In this document: one piece after another, positions 36,875-46,036 of the stretch
Layout: each line of letters begins with the position of its first letter
Position numbering within the stretch: the stretch's first letter is position 1
Origin: Alphaproteobacteria bacterium
Lineage (GTDB): Bacteria; Pseudomonadota; Alphaproteobacteria; WRAU01; Hepatincolaceae
Direction: 5' to 3'
Assembly (NCBI GenBank): GCA_009780035.1
Contig: WRAU01000006.1
Coordinates: forward strand, 39,732-103,731
DNA: 64,000 bases
Notes under the pieces: generated by a model
Seen by the model: the letters and a program-made list of their open reading frames with translations, nothing else
What the model was told of the DNA's origin: nothing
Database searches by the model: none
Made by a program: the position numbers and the translations under genes

Positions 36875-38643
36875 TGCAAATTTTAAAAGAAAAGTCTGCG
36901 ACGCAGAAAACTTGGCTTAAAGAGCCTAGTGATAATAATTTAGCTAAAAAATCTGAGGATCTTTATAAAATCCCTGTGCTTTTGGCAAATATTCTGCTTA
37001 GCCGCGGGGTTTCTTTGGCAGATATTCCAACTTTTTTAGATCCGAAATTAAAAAATTCTATGAAAGATCCTTTTTTACTGCAGGATATGCAAAAATTCTG
37101 CGATAGAATCCATAAAGCTCTTACTGCTAATGAAAAAATTATGATTTTAGGCGATTATGATGTAGATGGCATTACTTCCACAGCGATTCTATTTTCTTAT
37201 CTTAAAAATCTTAATGCCAATGTGGATTCTTATATTCCCAACCGCTATAGCGAGGGTTATGGCGTATCATTTAAAGCCTTGGAGAATATTCTTAAAAATA
37301 AGCCGGATATTTTAATTCTGCTAGATAACGGCACGGTTTCTTTTGCAGAAATTGCTGAAGCTAACGAAAAGGGTATAGAGGTAATAATAATAGACCATCA
37401 TGCTACAGATACGCAAATACCGCAAACAGTTGCTTTTATTAATCCTAAAAGAAATGATGATACTTCTAAAAATGAAAATCTATGCACGGCAGGCTTGGTA
37501 TTTTTAAGTCTTGCGGCGTTAAACAGCCATTTAGATGGTAAAAATTATTTTACAGCAGGCATGGTAAAAGAAAATTTGCTGAAATATCTTGATTTAGTAG
37601 CATTAGGCACAGTTTGCGATATGGTTCCGCTGGTAGGATTTAATCGTGCGGTGGTGTTTCAAGGTCTTAAAATTATGCACAGGAGAGAGAATATCGGGCT
37701 AAAAGTTCTTGCCGATTGCTTAAATATCAATAAGCCGCTAGATGTGGAAACACTGGGATTTTCCTTTGGTGCCTGTATTAATGCCGGTTCGCGCATGGGA
37801 GAATCTGCTTTGGCTTTAGATTTGTTTCTTGAAAAAGAAGAACATCTTGCCGTTAATTTAGCACAAAGATTAATTAGTTTAAATCAGCAAAGACAGGCGG
37901 AAGAAGATAAAATTATTCAAGCTGCTACACAGGAAATAGCGTCTTTAAATTTAGAAGAATCGCCATTGATTTTTGTGGGATCGCCTTATTGGAGCTCGGG
38001 CATTGTAGGAATTATTTCCGGCAGAATTAAAGAGAATTATGGTAAGCCCGCCCTTATTTATAGTGTAGATGAAGAACAGGGGATTGCCACAGGAAGCGGA
38101 CGCTCTATTGAAAATGTTGATTTAGGAAATATTATAATTGGCGCTAAGCAGAAAGGTCTTTTAATTAAAGGAGGAGGGCATTCGCAAGCAGCAGGTTTTT
38201 CGTTTGCTTTAGAAAAAAAAGACGAGTTATTTGTTTTTTTGCAGGAAAAAATTAATTTTGCCCTCAAAAATAAGATAATAGAAAGAAACTTAATGGTAGA
38301 TGCTGTTCTGCCCATTAATGCCATTAATGAGAATTTTGCTGCCAGCCTTAGCCAGCTGCAGCCGTTTGGCATTAATTTTAAAGAACCAACTTTTATGTTA
38401 AGCAAAGTGTGCTTGGCGAATATTAAACAAGTCGGTAAAAATAAAAATCATATCATGCTGGATGTTGTAGATAATAAATATAAACTGCGGGCTTTCTGCT
38501 ATAAATCTATACCTTCTTTGCTGGGTGAAAGTATTCTGCAAAACGAAAATAAGTTTGTAGATGTGGTTGTAGAGGCAAAACTTAACTTTTATCAAGGCAA
38601 AAATTATGTAAATTTAATAATTTTAGATATTGCTGGAGATTAG
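36871..38643 (+). CDS. recJ: Single-strand-DNA-specific 5'-3' exonuclease RecJ
   Basis: The 590-residue DHH-family nuclease has the metal motifs LGDYDVDGITS (about residue 95-105), LLDNGT (about 150) and IDHHATD (about 170-176), then the DHHA1 domain with GGGHSQAAGF (about 434). It trims 5' ends in recombination and repair. ATG 36871 or 36874 could be the start; both follow the lipoprotein stop directly. TGG is used for all Trp. Confidence 0.92.
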   Translation: MMQILKEKSATQKTWLKEPSDNNLAKKSEDLYKIPVLLANILLSRGVSLADIPTFLDPKLKNSMKDPFLLQDMQKFCDRIHKALTANEKIMILGDYDVDGITSTAILFSYLKNLNANVDSYIPNRYSEGYGVSFKALENILKNKPDILILLDNGTVSFAEIAEANEKGIEVIIIDHHATDTQIPQTVAFINPKRNDDTSKNENLCTAGLVFLSLAALNSHLDGKNYFTAGMVKENLLKYLDLVALGTVCDMVPLVGFNRAVVFQGLKIMHRRENIGLKVLADCLNINKPLDVETLGFSFGACINAGSRMGESALALDLFLEKEEHLAVNLAQRLISLNQQRQAEEDKIIQAATQEIASLNLEESPLIFVGSPYWSSGIVGIISGRIKENYGKPALIYSVDEEQGIATGSGRSIENVDLGNIIIGAKQKGLLIKGGGHSQAAGFSFALEKKDELFVFLQEKINFALKNKIIERNLMVDAVLPINAINENFAASLSQLQPFGINFKEPTFMLSKVCLANIKQVGKNKNHIMLDVVDNKYKLRAFCYKSIPSLLGESILQNENKFVDVVVEAKLNFYQGKNYVNLIILDIAGD

Positions 38644-38686
38644 CAATTAGTTAAGTAGGGGAGTAAGTAGAGGGTTTTCTTGTTTC

Positions 38687-38715
38687 TTGCAACGGAACTA
38701 GTAGTATTGTATAAT
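38687..38715 (+). promoter_or_regulatory. Promoter of the toxin-antitoxin operon
   Basis: TTGCAA at 38687-38692 and TATAAT at 38710-38715 have a 17-base spacer, 30 bases before the toxin start. Confidence 0.6.
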
Positions 38716-38745
38716 GAAATATATAAATAACTTTTATTATAAATT

Positions 38746-39027
38746 ATGATTATTAATTTTATAGATAAAGAAACAAAAAAATTATGGCATGGTATTTTAA
38801 CAAAAAAAATACCTACAGAAATTAAGAAAAAAGCTCTAGTTAAGCTCAATGAAATAGATGCAGCTATAGATATAAGAGATTTAGAAACTCCTTTTTCTAA
38901 TAAACTAGAAGCACTGAAAGGTGATAGATTAGGACAATATAGTATAAGAATAAATCAGCAATGGCGAATTTGTTTTGTGTGGCAGAATGGTAATGCTTTA
39001 GATGTTGAAATTATAGATTATCACTAG
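38746..39027 (+). CDS. higB: HigB/RelE-type mRNA interferase toxin
   Basis: The 93-residue protein matches the RelE-fold HigB toxins: the early ETKKLWHG segment, LEALKGDRLGQYSIRINQQWRI, and the CFVWQNGNALDVEIIDYH end. HigB cuts mRNA on the ribosome. It comes before its antitoxin, the order typical of higBA, with nine bases between. No ribosome site is obvious. Confidence 0.85.
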   Translation: MIINFIDKETKKLWHGILTKKIPTEIKKKALVKLNEIDAAIDIRDLETPFSNKLEALKGDRLGQYSIRINQQWRICFVWQNGNALDVEIIDYH

Positions 39028-39036
39028 GAGAGTAAA

Positions 39037-39339
39037 ATGATAGAACAGAAAGAGTATATAGAAATCACAATGGCAGATGTTTTACAAGAATACTTAGATG
39101 ATGCAAATCTAAGTCAAAATGCTTTAGCCAAGCTGCTGCATGTGCCAGCTACGCGAATACATGAAATAATGCGAAATAGAAGAAGAATAACTGCTGATAC
39201 AGATTTGCGGCTATGCAAGTTCTTTAATAAAACTAATGGTTTTTTCTTAAGAATCCAAAGTAATTTGGAAAGCAGAAAGACTAAATTACAAATAGAAAAG
39301 GAACTAGAGAGTATAGTTTCTTATAAAAAATCTGCTTAA
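39037..39339 (+). CDS. higA: HigA-type antitoxin
   Basis: The 100-residue protein has an XRE-type helix-turn-helix (about residues 21-50: LSQNALAKLLHVPATRIHEI). It would bind the toxin and repress the promoter at 38687. The long C-terminal tail, rich in Lys/Glu, is a normal extension in this family. Confidence 0.87.
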   Translation: MIEQKEYIEITMADVLQEYLDDANLSQNALAKLLHVPATRIHEIMRNRRRITADTDLRLCKFFNKTNGFFLRIQSNLESRKTKLQIEKELESIVSYKKSA

Positions 39340-39449
39340 TTAACTGTTAAAATTTAACAAACAATCAAGGAATAAGTAAAGTATATTACTTTCTTGTTTA
39401 CTTTTTTATTTGCAGGGGAATTCTACAGGTTTGTTTCATGTGAAATATC

Positions 39450-39525
39450 TAATGGATGCCGTTTTCAGCGGCATGACAAAATAACCTAGTTTTATTATCT
39501 TGGTCATTTAGGTGTATAATTATCC
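39450..39525. repeat. Dispersed repeat
   Basis: AATGGATGCCGTTTTCAGCGGCATGAC then AAATAACCTAGTTTTATTATCTTGG and the tail GTGTATAATTATC. It follows higBA and faces gltX. Confidence 0.7.
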
Positions 39526-39556
39526 ATTTTTCACTTGAGAATTATTTACATAATGT

Positions 39557-40957
39557 TTAGCTAGACAACACAGTAGTGATTCTCTTTAGAGTTTCTTCTT
39601 TGCCTAGAATTGCCATAATATCAAAGTTAGAAGAGGCAGAAACAGTTTGTCCGGTAAGGGCTACTCGTAATCCTTCCATAGCTTTGTCTAATTTTAGCTC
39701 GTGCTTGTCGCAATAGTCTTTAATAGCATTATGAATACTGTTTTTAGTCCAATCGGTAATTTCTATTAATATTTGGTTCTGTTCTTTTAAAATATCACGG
39801 GAATTATTAATAGCTTCCACCGCTTTATCGTTAAGAATAAAAGGCGGTTTGTTAAGATAGAAACTAGAATTTGCTACTAACTCTACCATGGTTTTTGAAC
39901 GCTCTTTAATGGAAGTTAAACCTTGTAGCAGATATTCTTGATAGTTGGGATTTAAATTGCTTGATTTTTTATCAATAAAATCTTCCATTAAGTTTAATAA
40001 TTTTTCATTAGCAGTATTTTGGATATAATAATGGTTGATGCTGGTTAATTTTATCATATCAAACTTTGCAGGAGAAGAATTAACATTAGCGATATCAAAC
40101 CAAGCAATAGCTTGTTCGTTATCAATAATTTCATCATCGCCATGCGACCAGCCCAGCTTAAGCAAATAATTGCAGATAGCTTCTGGTAAAAAACCTAAGG
40201 CTTTGTAGCTTTCTACAGAAATTGCACCATGTCTTTTTGACAGCTTAGAACCGTCCATTGCATGAATTAATGGCAAATGGGCGAATTCAGGAATTTTCCA
40301 GTCAAATGCCTTATAAATTTGATACTGGCGGAAAGCATTGGTAAAATGGTCGTCGCCTCTGATAATATGGGTAATTTCCATATCGTGATCGTCAACCACT
40401 ACTGCAAACATGTAGGTTGGAACATTATCGCTGCGGAGGATAATTAAATCGTCTAAGGTATCGTTTTTAACTTCTACGGTGCCTTTAACAAGGTCGTTAA
40501 TAACTGTAGATCCTTCTTTATTAACTTTTAGGCGGATAGCAAAAGGTTTGCCTTCGTAATCTTCATAATTAGTAATATTGCGGCAACGCCCATCGTAAAC
40601 ATAAACTTTGCCTTCAGCTTCAGCTTGGCGGCGTCTTTCATATAGTTCTTCTTTGGTGCAGAAGCATTTATAGGCATTGCCGTTTTTTAATAATTCTTGT
40701 GCGGCTTCAATGTGCTTGTCTTGCCTTTGCATTTGAAAGACAATTTCTTCATCATGATTTAAATTAAGCCAGGCAAGCCCGTTAATTATAGCATCAACAG
40801 CCTCTTTTGTAGAACGTTCAAGATCGGTATCTTCTATACGAAGCAGAAACTTTCCATTGGTATGTTTGGCAAATAAATAATTGAAAAGTGCGGTTCTTGC
40901 ACCGCCAATATGTAGAAATCCTGTAGGGCTTGGTGCAAATCTTGTTCTTGTAGTCAT
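39557..40957 (-). CDS. gltX: Glutamyl-tRNA synthetase
   Basis: The 466-residue class I synthetase has the HIGH-type FAPSPTGFLHIGG (residues 6-18) and KMSKR-type GSKLSKRHG (about 236-244) motifs. It charges tRNA-Glu. The start ATG 40957 lies behind TAGG; the seven-residue extension upstream has no ribosome site. Alphaproteobacteria often carry two gltX genes, one also charging tRNA-Gln, so this may be either. Confidence 0.92.
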   Translation of the reverse strand: MTTRTRFAPSPTGFLHIGGARTALFNYLFAKHTNGKFLLRIEDTDLERSTKEAVDAIINGLAWLNLNHDEEIVFQMQRQDKHIEAAQELLKNGNAYKCFCTKEELYERRRQAEAEGKVYVYDGRCRNITNYEDYEGKPFAIRLKVNKEGSTVINDLVKGTVEVKNDTLDDLIILRSDNVPTYMFAVVVDDHDMEITHIIRGDDHFTNAFRQYQIYKAFDWKIPEFAHLPLIHAMDGSKLSKRHGAISVESYKALGFLPEAICNYLLKLGWSHGDDEIIDNEQAIAWFDIANVNSSPAKFDMIKLTSINHYYIQNTANEKLLNLMEDFIDKKSSNLNPNYQEYLLQGLTSIKERSKTMVELVANSSFYLNKPPFILNDKAVEAINNSRDILKEQNQILIEITDWTKNSIHNAIKDYCDKHELKLDKAMEGLRVALTGQTVSASSNFDIMAILGKEETLKRITTVLSS

Positions 40958-41065
40958 TAATAAATACCTATAATTCATTCATAAAACAAATTTAACATAT
41001 TATTTATCTATTTGCAATTTTTAGCAAGTGCGCCTATAATTCAATTATGTGTTAGCGGAGCGGTT

Positions 41066-41665
41066 ATGGATTTTTTAGAGCCTTATATTACTTTTGATAA
41101 AATTCTAGGATATATCACGCTTATTGCCGGTATTCTGTATATTATCTACATAATTAAAGAAAAAAGAATTGCCTGGCTATTTGGATTTATTAGTTCAATC
41201 TGCTTAGTAATTTCCACTTTTGTTGAAAAAATTTACATGCAGTCTGTATTGAATCTTTTTTATGCGGCTATGGCTGTATATGGATTTATTAAATGGTCGC
41301 AGGTAGATTCACAAAAACATAGAAAAGTTAAAATATCGGAATACTCTGCTAGAGCACATTTTATTTTAATTTTCATTACTGTTTTAGTTTCTGGAACTAT
41401 TGCTACGGCTTTAGATATATTGATAAAATCTTCTTACTCAACATTAGATGCTTTTATTTTTGCTTTTGCAATTTGTGCCACCTACATGCAGGCGCACAAA
41501 ATTTTATCTAACTGGATATACTGGGTTGTTATTAATGCGCTGACATTTATTCTGTTTATTAAAGCGCAGCTATATTCGGAATCTATCTTAATGCTGATAT
41601 ATTTAGGTTTGGCAGTTTTGGGATATTTAAAGTGGAGGGTAAAATTTTTAAAGCAGAAAATTTAA
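41066..41665 (+). CDS. PnuC/PnuT-family vitamin transporter
   Basis: The 199-residue membrane protein starts at ATG 41066 behind GGAG. It has seven hydrophobic segments and the family pattern (WLFGFISSICLV, MAVYGFIKW, ILSNWIYWVVIN, LAVLGYLKW). PnuC-type proteins carry a vitamin by facilitated diffusion and depend on kinase trapping. It overlaps the next gene, an APH-type kinase, so thiamine is a good substrate candidate rather than nicotinamide riboside. This is inference. Confidence 0.75.
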   Translation: MDFLEPYITFDKILGYITLIAGILYIIYIIKEKRIAWLFGFISSICLVISTFVEKIYMQSVLNLFYAAMAVYGFIKWSQVDSQKHRKVKISEYSARAHFILIFITVLVSGTIATALDILIKSSYSTLDAFIFAFAICATYMQAHKILSNWIYWVVINALTFILFIKAQLYSESILMLIYLGLAVLGYLKWRVKFLKQKI

Positions 41666-42462
41666 TTTCACAAGATATTCTAAAGCATATTAAAAAAAAA
41701 TTCGGCAGAGTTGTTAATATTTCTAAATCTGATATTGCCTTAAGCAATGATGTTTTCTTTGTTGATACTGTGAACCAAAAATTAGTTCTAAAAATTTTTA
41801 AAGCAAAAAATAAGTTTTTATTCAATATCAATAATCATGAAGTGTTAATTAATTATTTTGCGGCAAAAAACATCACGCCATTTTGTTTATTTTTTAATCA
41901 TAAATATGCGGTTTTTGAATACATAGAAGGAATTCCTCTGCAAGCTGATAATTTGCATACAGATTTCCCAAATATTATCAAAGAAATTCATAATGCTGAG
42001 TTAAATATTAACAAAAGGAACTTTTTTAAAACTGCCGGTATTTATTGCAAAAAAATATCGCCGCAGTATTTAAAAAATGAGCTGCTTCAAGAAGCACTGC
42101 GGCAATCGTTTAATTTGCTGGAAACAATCAATAAATTTAAGCCAGAAATAGCTCTGTGCCATAATGATTTGAATCCTAATAATTTTATTCAATCACAAAA
42201 TAAACTTTATATTTTAGATTTTGAATATGCTAGCATCAATGATAAATATTTTGATTTTGCCAGCATCAAAACTCTTTTGAATAAAAATAATTTTGCAAAT
42301 TTTATACAAAAATATGATATTATTCTAAATGACGCAAAATTGCACGCCTATGGGTGTTTAATAAATTTTATAAGCAGCCTATGGTGCTTTATGATGGGCT
42401 ATTATGAAATGGGAGAGCAAAGCGCCATGCAAATGTTAAAAAAAATTAAAGATTTAAGCTAA
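41632..42462 (+). CDS. APH-family small-molecule kinase (thiamine/choline kinase-like)
   Basis: The 276-residue protein starts at GTG 41632 inside the transporter gene. It has the APH catalytic loop LCHNDLNPNNF (about residues 177-187) and the metal-binding ILDFEYA (about 199-205). Members phosphorylate choline, thiamine or aminoglycosides. Coupled to a PnuC-type carrier, it would trap the imported substrate inside the cell. Its stop TAA overlaps the next ATG by one base. Confidence 0.7.
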   Translation: MEGKIFKAENLISQDILKHIKKKFGRVVNISKSDIALSNDVFFVDTVNQKLVLKIFKAKNKFLFNINNHEVLINYFAAKNITPFCLFFNHKYAVFEYIEGIPLQADNLHTDFPNIIKEIHNAELNINKRNFFKTAGIYCKKISPQYLKNELLQEALRQSFNLLETINKFKPEIALCHNDLNPNNFIQSQNKLYILDFEYASINDKYFDFASIKTLLNKNNFANFIQKYDIILNDAKLHAYGCLINFISSLWCFMMGYYEMGEQSAMQMLKKIKDLS

Positions 42463-43226
42463 TGGTTAAATTAAATTATCATGTTGAGGTTATGGCGTTT
42501 GACAGCGAATTAGAAGGTATAAAAATCCATCAATTCAGTTCGCGCGGCAATTATTTTGTAAATAGTATTATTATTGAAACTATAAAATCTTTGGTAATAT
42601 ACGATACTCAAGATGCTGATTTTGCCATTGAACTGCTTAACTATGCTAAAAGATTGAATAAACCTATTGTGCGTGTAATACTTAGCCATCCGCATATCGA
42701 TCATTATGGAGGTTTGCCAGTTTTTGAAGGCATTCCATCATATGCCACAAAGGAAGTTATTGAAGATTCTAAAAAGAAGCTGGATAATAAATATATTCCT
42801 GCACATGCTTTAGAATCAAATTTTCATATTGATGGCATTAATTTTGAAGTAGTTAATATTGTGGATTCCCACTGTCCTAATCATGCAGTTGTGTGGATAA
42901 AAGAACTATCCTGCGTGTTAGTTGCAGATTTAGCTCAGTATAACGGGCATTTGCTGGCGTATGACTATGCAGGATTTATTAAGGCTTTAGAGTTTATTTT
43001 AGAGAAATCTCAAGATTACACCACTCTGCTTACCGGACATGGCAATATTACTACCATTGCCACATTAAGTGAAAATATTAATTATTTAGCAGAATGTCAA
43101 AAACTTTATTTAAGTTCATTAAATATTGATGACTTTGATAAAAGAGTCCGCGATAGATTTCCAACCCGTTCAAGAATTAAGGCTAATCTTGGTTTGCTGT
43201 TAAAAGATAAATCATTTATTCATTAG
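42462..43226 (+). CDS. Metallo-beta-lactamase-fold hydrolase
   Basis: The 254-residue protein has the metal motif SHPHIDHYGG (about residues 76-85), a later DSHCPNH segment and VADLAQY...TGHGN (about 150-196), as in the SoxH/glyoxalase II-like branch. Substrate unknown. It is translationally coupled to the kinase gene and may serve the same salvage path. No signal peptide is present. Confidence 0.75.
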   Translation: MVKLNYHVEVMAFDSELEGIKIHQFSSRGNYFVNSIIIETIKSLVIYDTQDADFAIELLNYAKRLNKPIVRVILSHPHIDHYGGLPVFEGIPSYATKEVIEDSKKKLDNKYIPAHALESNFHIDGINFEVVNIVDSHCPNHAVVWIKELSCVLVADLAQYNGHLLAYDYAGFIKALEFILEKSQDYTTLLTGHGNITTIATLSENINYLAECQKLYLSSLNIDDFDKRVRDRFPTRSRIKANLGLLLKDKSFIH

Positions 43227-43617
43227 TATATAGAATCCATTAATAAATAGATTCGCATTAAATAATTAGTAAATCCTTAAGTTTGATATGATTTTAAATC
43301 AACCTTTTAAACAAAACAATATATATCTGTTAATAAAAAATTTGTAAAAGTTAATAAAAGCAGTTAATAAATTTATAAATTTTTTCTGTTTTTTTTAATT
43401 TAATTTACGAAAAATTTACTATTTTTTTATCAAACCAAGAGAAATCCTAGCTTTATATCTAATTAAATATATTAATTTTTTATTTACTATTATAGATTTA
43501 TTAACTTTTTATTAACCATTAGCCTTTATACTCATTAACAAGAAGTTAATAAAAGTTTAAAACTTAGTTAATTTCATAATTAATAAATAATAAATATATA
43601 AATAAGGAATAATCACT
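43227..43617. other. AT-rich regulatory gap upstream of rlpA
   Basis: No coding potential is seen in this 391-base gap. It is rich in TTAATAAA words, with three TTAA-N7-TTAA boxes in its last third. Confidence 0.6.
43501..43571. promoter_or_regulatory. Cluster of three CtrA-like binding sites
   Basis: TTAA-N7-TTAA occurs at 43501-43516 (TTAAC end, the full consensus), 43535-43549 and 43557-43571, with centres about 34 and 22 bases apart. CtrA is the cell-cycle regulator of alphaproteobacteria. In AT-rich DNA chance matches are expected, but three in 71 bases before a septal protein gene are notable. Confidence 0.5.
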
Positions 43618-44682
43618 ATGACTAGAAAATATAAAAAAATCTTTGTATCTACTCTGGCTATATCTTTAGTATCAACTATAGGATATGCCGCACAGTTTAA
43701 ACCTATTACTAAAGTTGCAGGAGTTGCAGATGCTCCAGAAGCTACTCCTTATGTAAAAGTAGGTAATGCTTATGAAGTAAACGGCGTTAAATACGAACCA
43801 AAAGTAGTTGACGACTATGATGTAATTGGCATTGCCTCTTGGTATGGCGAACAGTTTCATGGCAAAAAAACTGCTAACGGTGAATTATTTGACATGGAAG
43901 AATTAACTGCCGCTCATCCAACTTTACCGCTGCCTTCTTTTGTTGAAGTAACTAATGTGGAGAATGGTAAAAAAGTTATTTTAAGAGTTAATGACAGAGG
44001 ACCTTTTTCTAAATATAGAAATATTGATATTTCTAAAAAAGGCGCTGAAATTTTAGGCTTTGAAAATCAAGGAACAACTAATGTTAGAATTAGACTTCTT
44101 GCAAATATTTCTAAAGAAGCTGCCGTTGAATTAAATAAAATCAATATGCAGAAAAATGCAGAAAAAGATAAAGCAATGAATACTAATGCTGTAGTTCCAC
44201 AAAAGGCAGATCAGCCAGCTCCAGCTGTAGTTCCAACTCAAGCGCCAGTTGCAGCTCCTGCTGATGTTGATGCTGCAGTAGCTACAGATGATGCTCCAAG
44301 CAATGAAGCTGGTATTAGCTCTGCTTCAGCTGCTGCCGATGGTGATCTTGGTTTAGTTGATAAGGAAGAAATTTTAAAATCTTCGGACAGTAAATCTATG
44401 AAAACTATCAGCTTAATTGAGCCTAACGATGTTAAATCATATACGCCAAGAGGAGTATTTGTTCAAATCGGCGCCTATAGCGACAGTAATGAAAACATCA
44501 AAAAGCAAATGGGATCTCTTAGCTCTGTAGGGGTTGTAAGTTTACAGAAAGTTGATGTAAACGGTAAAGATATTCTAAGATTAAGAGTAGGACCTTATGG
44601 CAGCATTGATGATGCTATAAAAATTAAAAACAACCTAGTAAGATTGGGCTATACCAATTCAAGAGTTATCGTTGAACAATAA
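43618..44682 (+). CDS. rlpA: RlpA-like septal protein with SPOR domain
   Basis: The 354-residue exported protein has a signal peptide (cleavage near GYA/AQ), the RlpA double-psi barrel at about residues 70-165 (IASWYGEQFHGKKTANGE, RVNDRGPF, IDIS), a Pro/Ala-rich linker, and a C-terminal SPOR domain (about 278-352) that binds denuded glycan at the septum. RlpA cleaves such glycan in some species. No lipobox Cys is present, unlike classical RlpA. Confidence 0.85.
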   Translation: MTRKYKKIFVSTLAISLVSTIGYAAQFKPITKVAGVADAPEATPYVKVGNAYEVNGVKYEPKVVDDYDVIGIASWYGEQFHGKKTANGELFDMEELTAAHPTLPLPSFVEVTNVENGKKVILRVNDRGPFSKYRNIDISKKGAEILGFENQGTTNVRIRLLANISKEAAVELNKINMQKNAEKDKAMNTNAVVPQKADQPAPAVVPTQAPVAAPADVDAAVATDDAPSNEAGISSASAAADGDLGLVDKEEILKSSDSKSMKTISLIEPNDVKSYTPRGVFVQIGAYSDSNENIKKQMGSLSSVGVVSLQKVDVNGKDILRLRVGPYGSIDDAIKIKNNLVRLGYTNSRVIVEQ

Positions 44683-44718
44683 TAATTAATAAATAAAAAA
44701 CTGATAATTCCTTAACTC

Positions 44719-44750
44719 ATGGAGCAGTGTAATTGCTGCTCCATCTTTTT
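44719..44750 (+). terminator. Rho-independent terminator of rlpA
   Basis: ATGGAGCAG and CTGCTCCAT pair around TGTAATTG, followed by a T run. Confidence 0.85.
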
Positions 44751-44857
44751 TATTGCAAGCTAAGAATGCGGCTTCTTATAAAATCTCATTGCGAAAAATT
44801 TGTTTTTATTTTATAATATTCCTATTGAAAAATTTTTTGTAAGAAGTTCGTTTTGTT

Positions 44858-46036
44858 ATGCTTAAAATATTCCCCATATTTTTATTATGTTTTTTTTATT
44901 TTATTCAAAGCTCAAATGCGGTAATCCCTAGCTATGAAATTAAAGCAAGGGCAGCTTTTGTAGTTTATCCTGAAACAAATATGGTTTTGTTCCAAAAAAA
45001 TCCTAATCAAATTATTTCGCCGGCTTCACTTACTAAACTTATGACTATTTATATTATTTTTGATAGTCTTAAAAAAGGGGTTATTTCCCTAGATACTATA
45101 GCTATTGTAAGCGATAACGCTTATAAAAAAGGCAATTACCGCACTGGCGGCTCTACAATGTTTTTAAAACAGGGACAGCATGTATCAGTTGATGATTTAA
45201 TCAAGGGAATTATTGTAGTATCTGGCAATGATGCCTCTATTGCGATGTCGGAATTAATTGTCGGCACAGAAGAAGAATTTTTAGTGGAAATGAATAAAAA
45301 AGCTCATGAGTTAGGTTTGAGTAATACCAATTTCCAAAATGTTGATGGTATTTATAATAAAAATCATTATAGCACAGCCCATGATTTATATACTCTAACC
45401 TATAGATTAATGCAGGATTTTCCAGAATATTATCATTATTTTGCTATTCCCGAGTTTACTTATAACGGCATTACCCAGCAAAACCGTAATCCGCTTTTAA
45501 CTTTGCCCTTTGCTAAAGGTGTGGTTGTTGACGGTCTTAAAACCGGACATATTGATGATTCCAAATATTCACTAATATTCAGCGGCATTAAAGACGATAA
45601 TTTTAGAATAACCGGCGTAGTAATTGGGGCTAACTCTGAAAGCGAACGCAAAATTGAAACTAAAAAACTTGTTGACTGGGTTTATAGAACCTTTGAAAGA
45701 CGAGTAATTTATGCGCGCGGAGATATTATAAAAGAAGTCCCTATTTATAACGGTAAAGAATCCACTCTAAATATTGTAGCTAATAGAGATATTGTGGTTT
45801 TAGTGCCGAAAACTATGAGTAATGATGACATCAAGCAAACTCTTTCTTTTAAAAACTACTATATGGCGCCAATCCATAGCGGCGATAAAATTGCTACCCT
45901 AGATATTATAATAAAAGATAGCGATTATAATATTTCTTACGATTTATTTGCTGAAACTGATATAGAAAACTCTATGGCCTTTGTAAAATATTTGCTAAGT
46001 CCATTTTATGCTGTCAAAAAACTTTTGGAAAATTAA
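44858..46036 (+). CDS. D-alanyl-D-alanine carboxypeptidase (PBP5/6 type)
   Basis: The 392-residue enzyme has a signal peptide, SxxK in SPASLTKLM (about residue 52), SxN in VSGNDASI (about 123) and KTGH (about 227), then a C-terminal PBP5_C-type domain. It trims the terminal D-Ala from peptidoglycan stems. A C-terminal amphipathic helix would anchor it to the membrane. It starts the dac-tmk-holB operon, in the conserved order seen in alphaproteobacteria. Confidence 0.88.
   Translation: MLKIFPIFLLCFFYFIQSSNAVIPSYEIKARAAFVVYPETNMVLFQKNPNQIISPASLTKLMTIYIIFDSLKKGVISLDTIAIVSDNAYKKGNYRTGGSTMFLKQGQHVSVDDLIKGIIVVSGNDASIAMSELIVGTEEEFLVEMNKKAHELGLSNTNFQNVDGIYNKNHYSTAHDLYTLTYRLMQDFPEYYHYFAIPEFTYNGITQQNRNPLLTLPFAKGVVVDGLKTGHIDDSKYSLIFSGIKDDNFRITGVVIGANSESERKIETKKLVDWVYRTFERRVIYARGDIIKEVPIYNGKESTLNIVANRDIVVLVPKTMSNDDIKQTLSFKNYYMAPIHSGDKIATLDIIIKDSDYNISYDLFAETDIENSMAFVKYLLSPFYAVKKLLEN

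Noticed and set aside
38058..38405. Minus-strand ORF inside recJ
   Set aside because: Antisense shadow of conserved RecJ sequence without a ribosome site.
43227..43617. Replication origin in the TTAATAAA-rich gap
   Set aside because: AT-rich with CtrA-like boxes, but no DnaA boxes (TTATCCACA) and no dnaA, hemE or similar neighbours.
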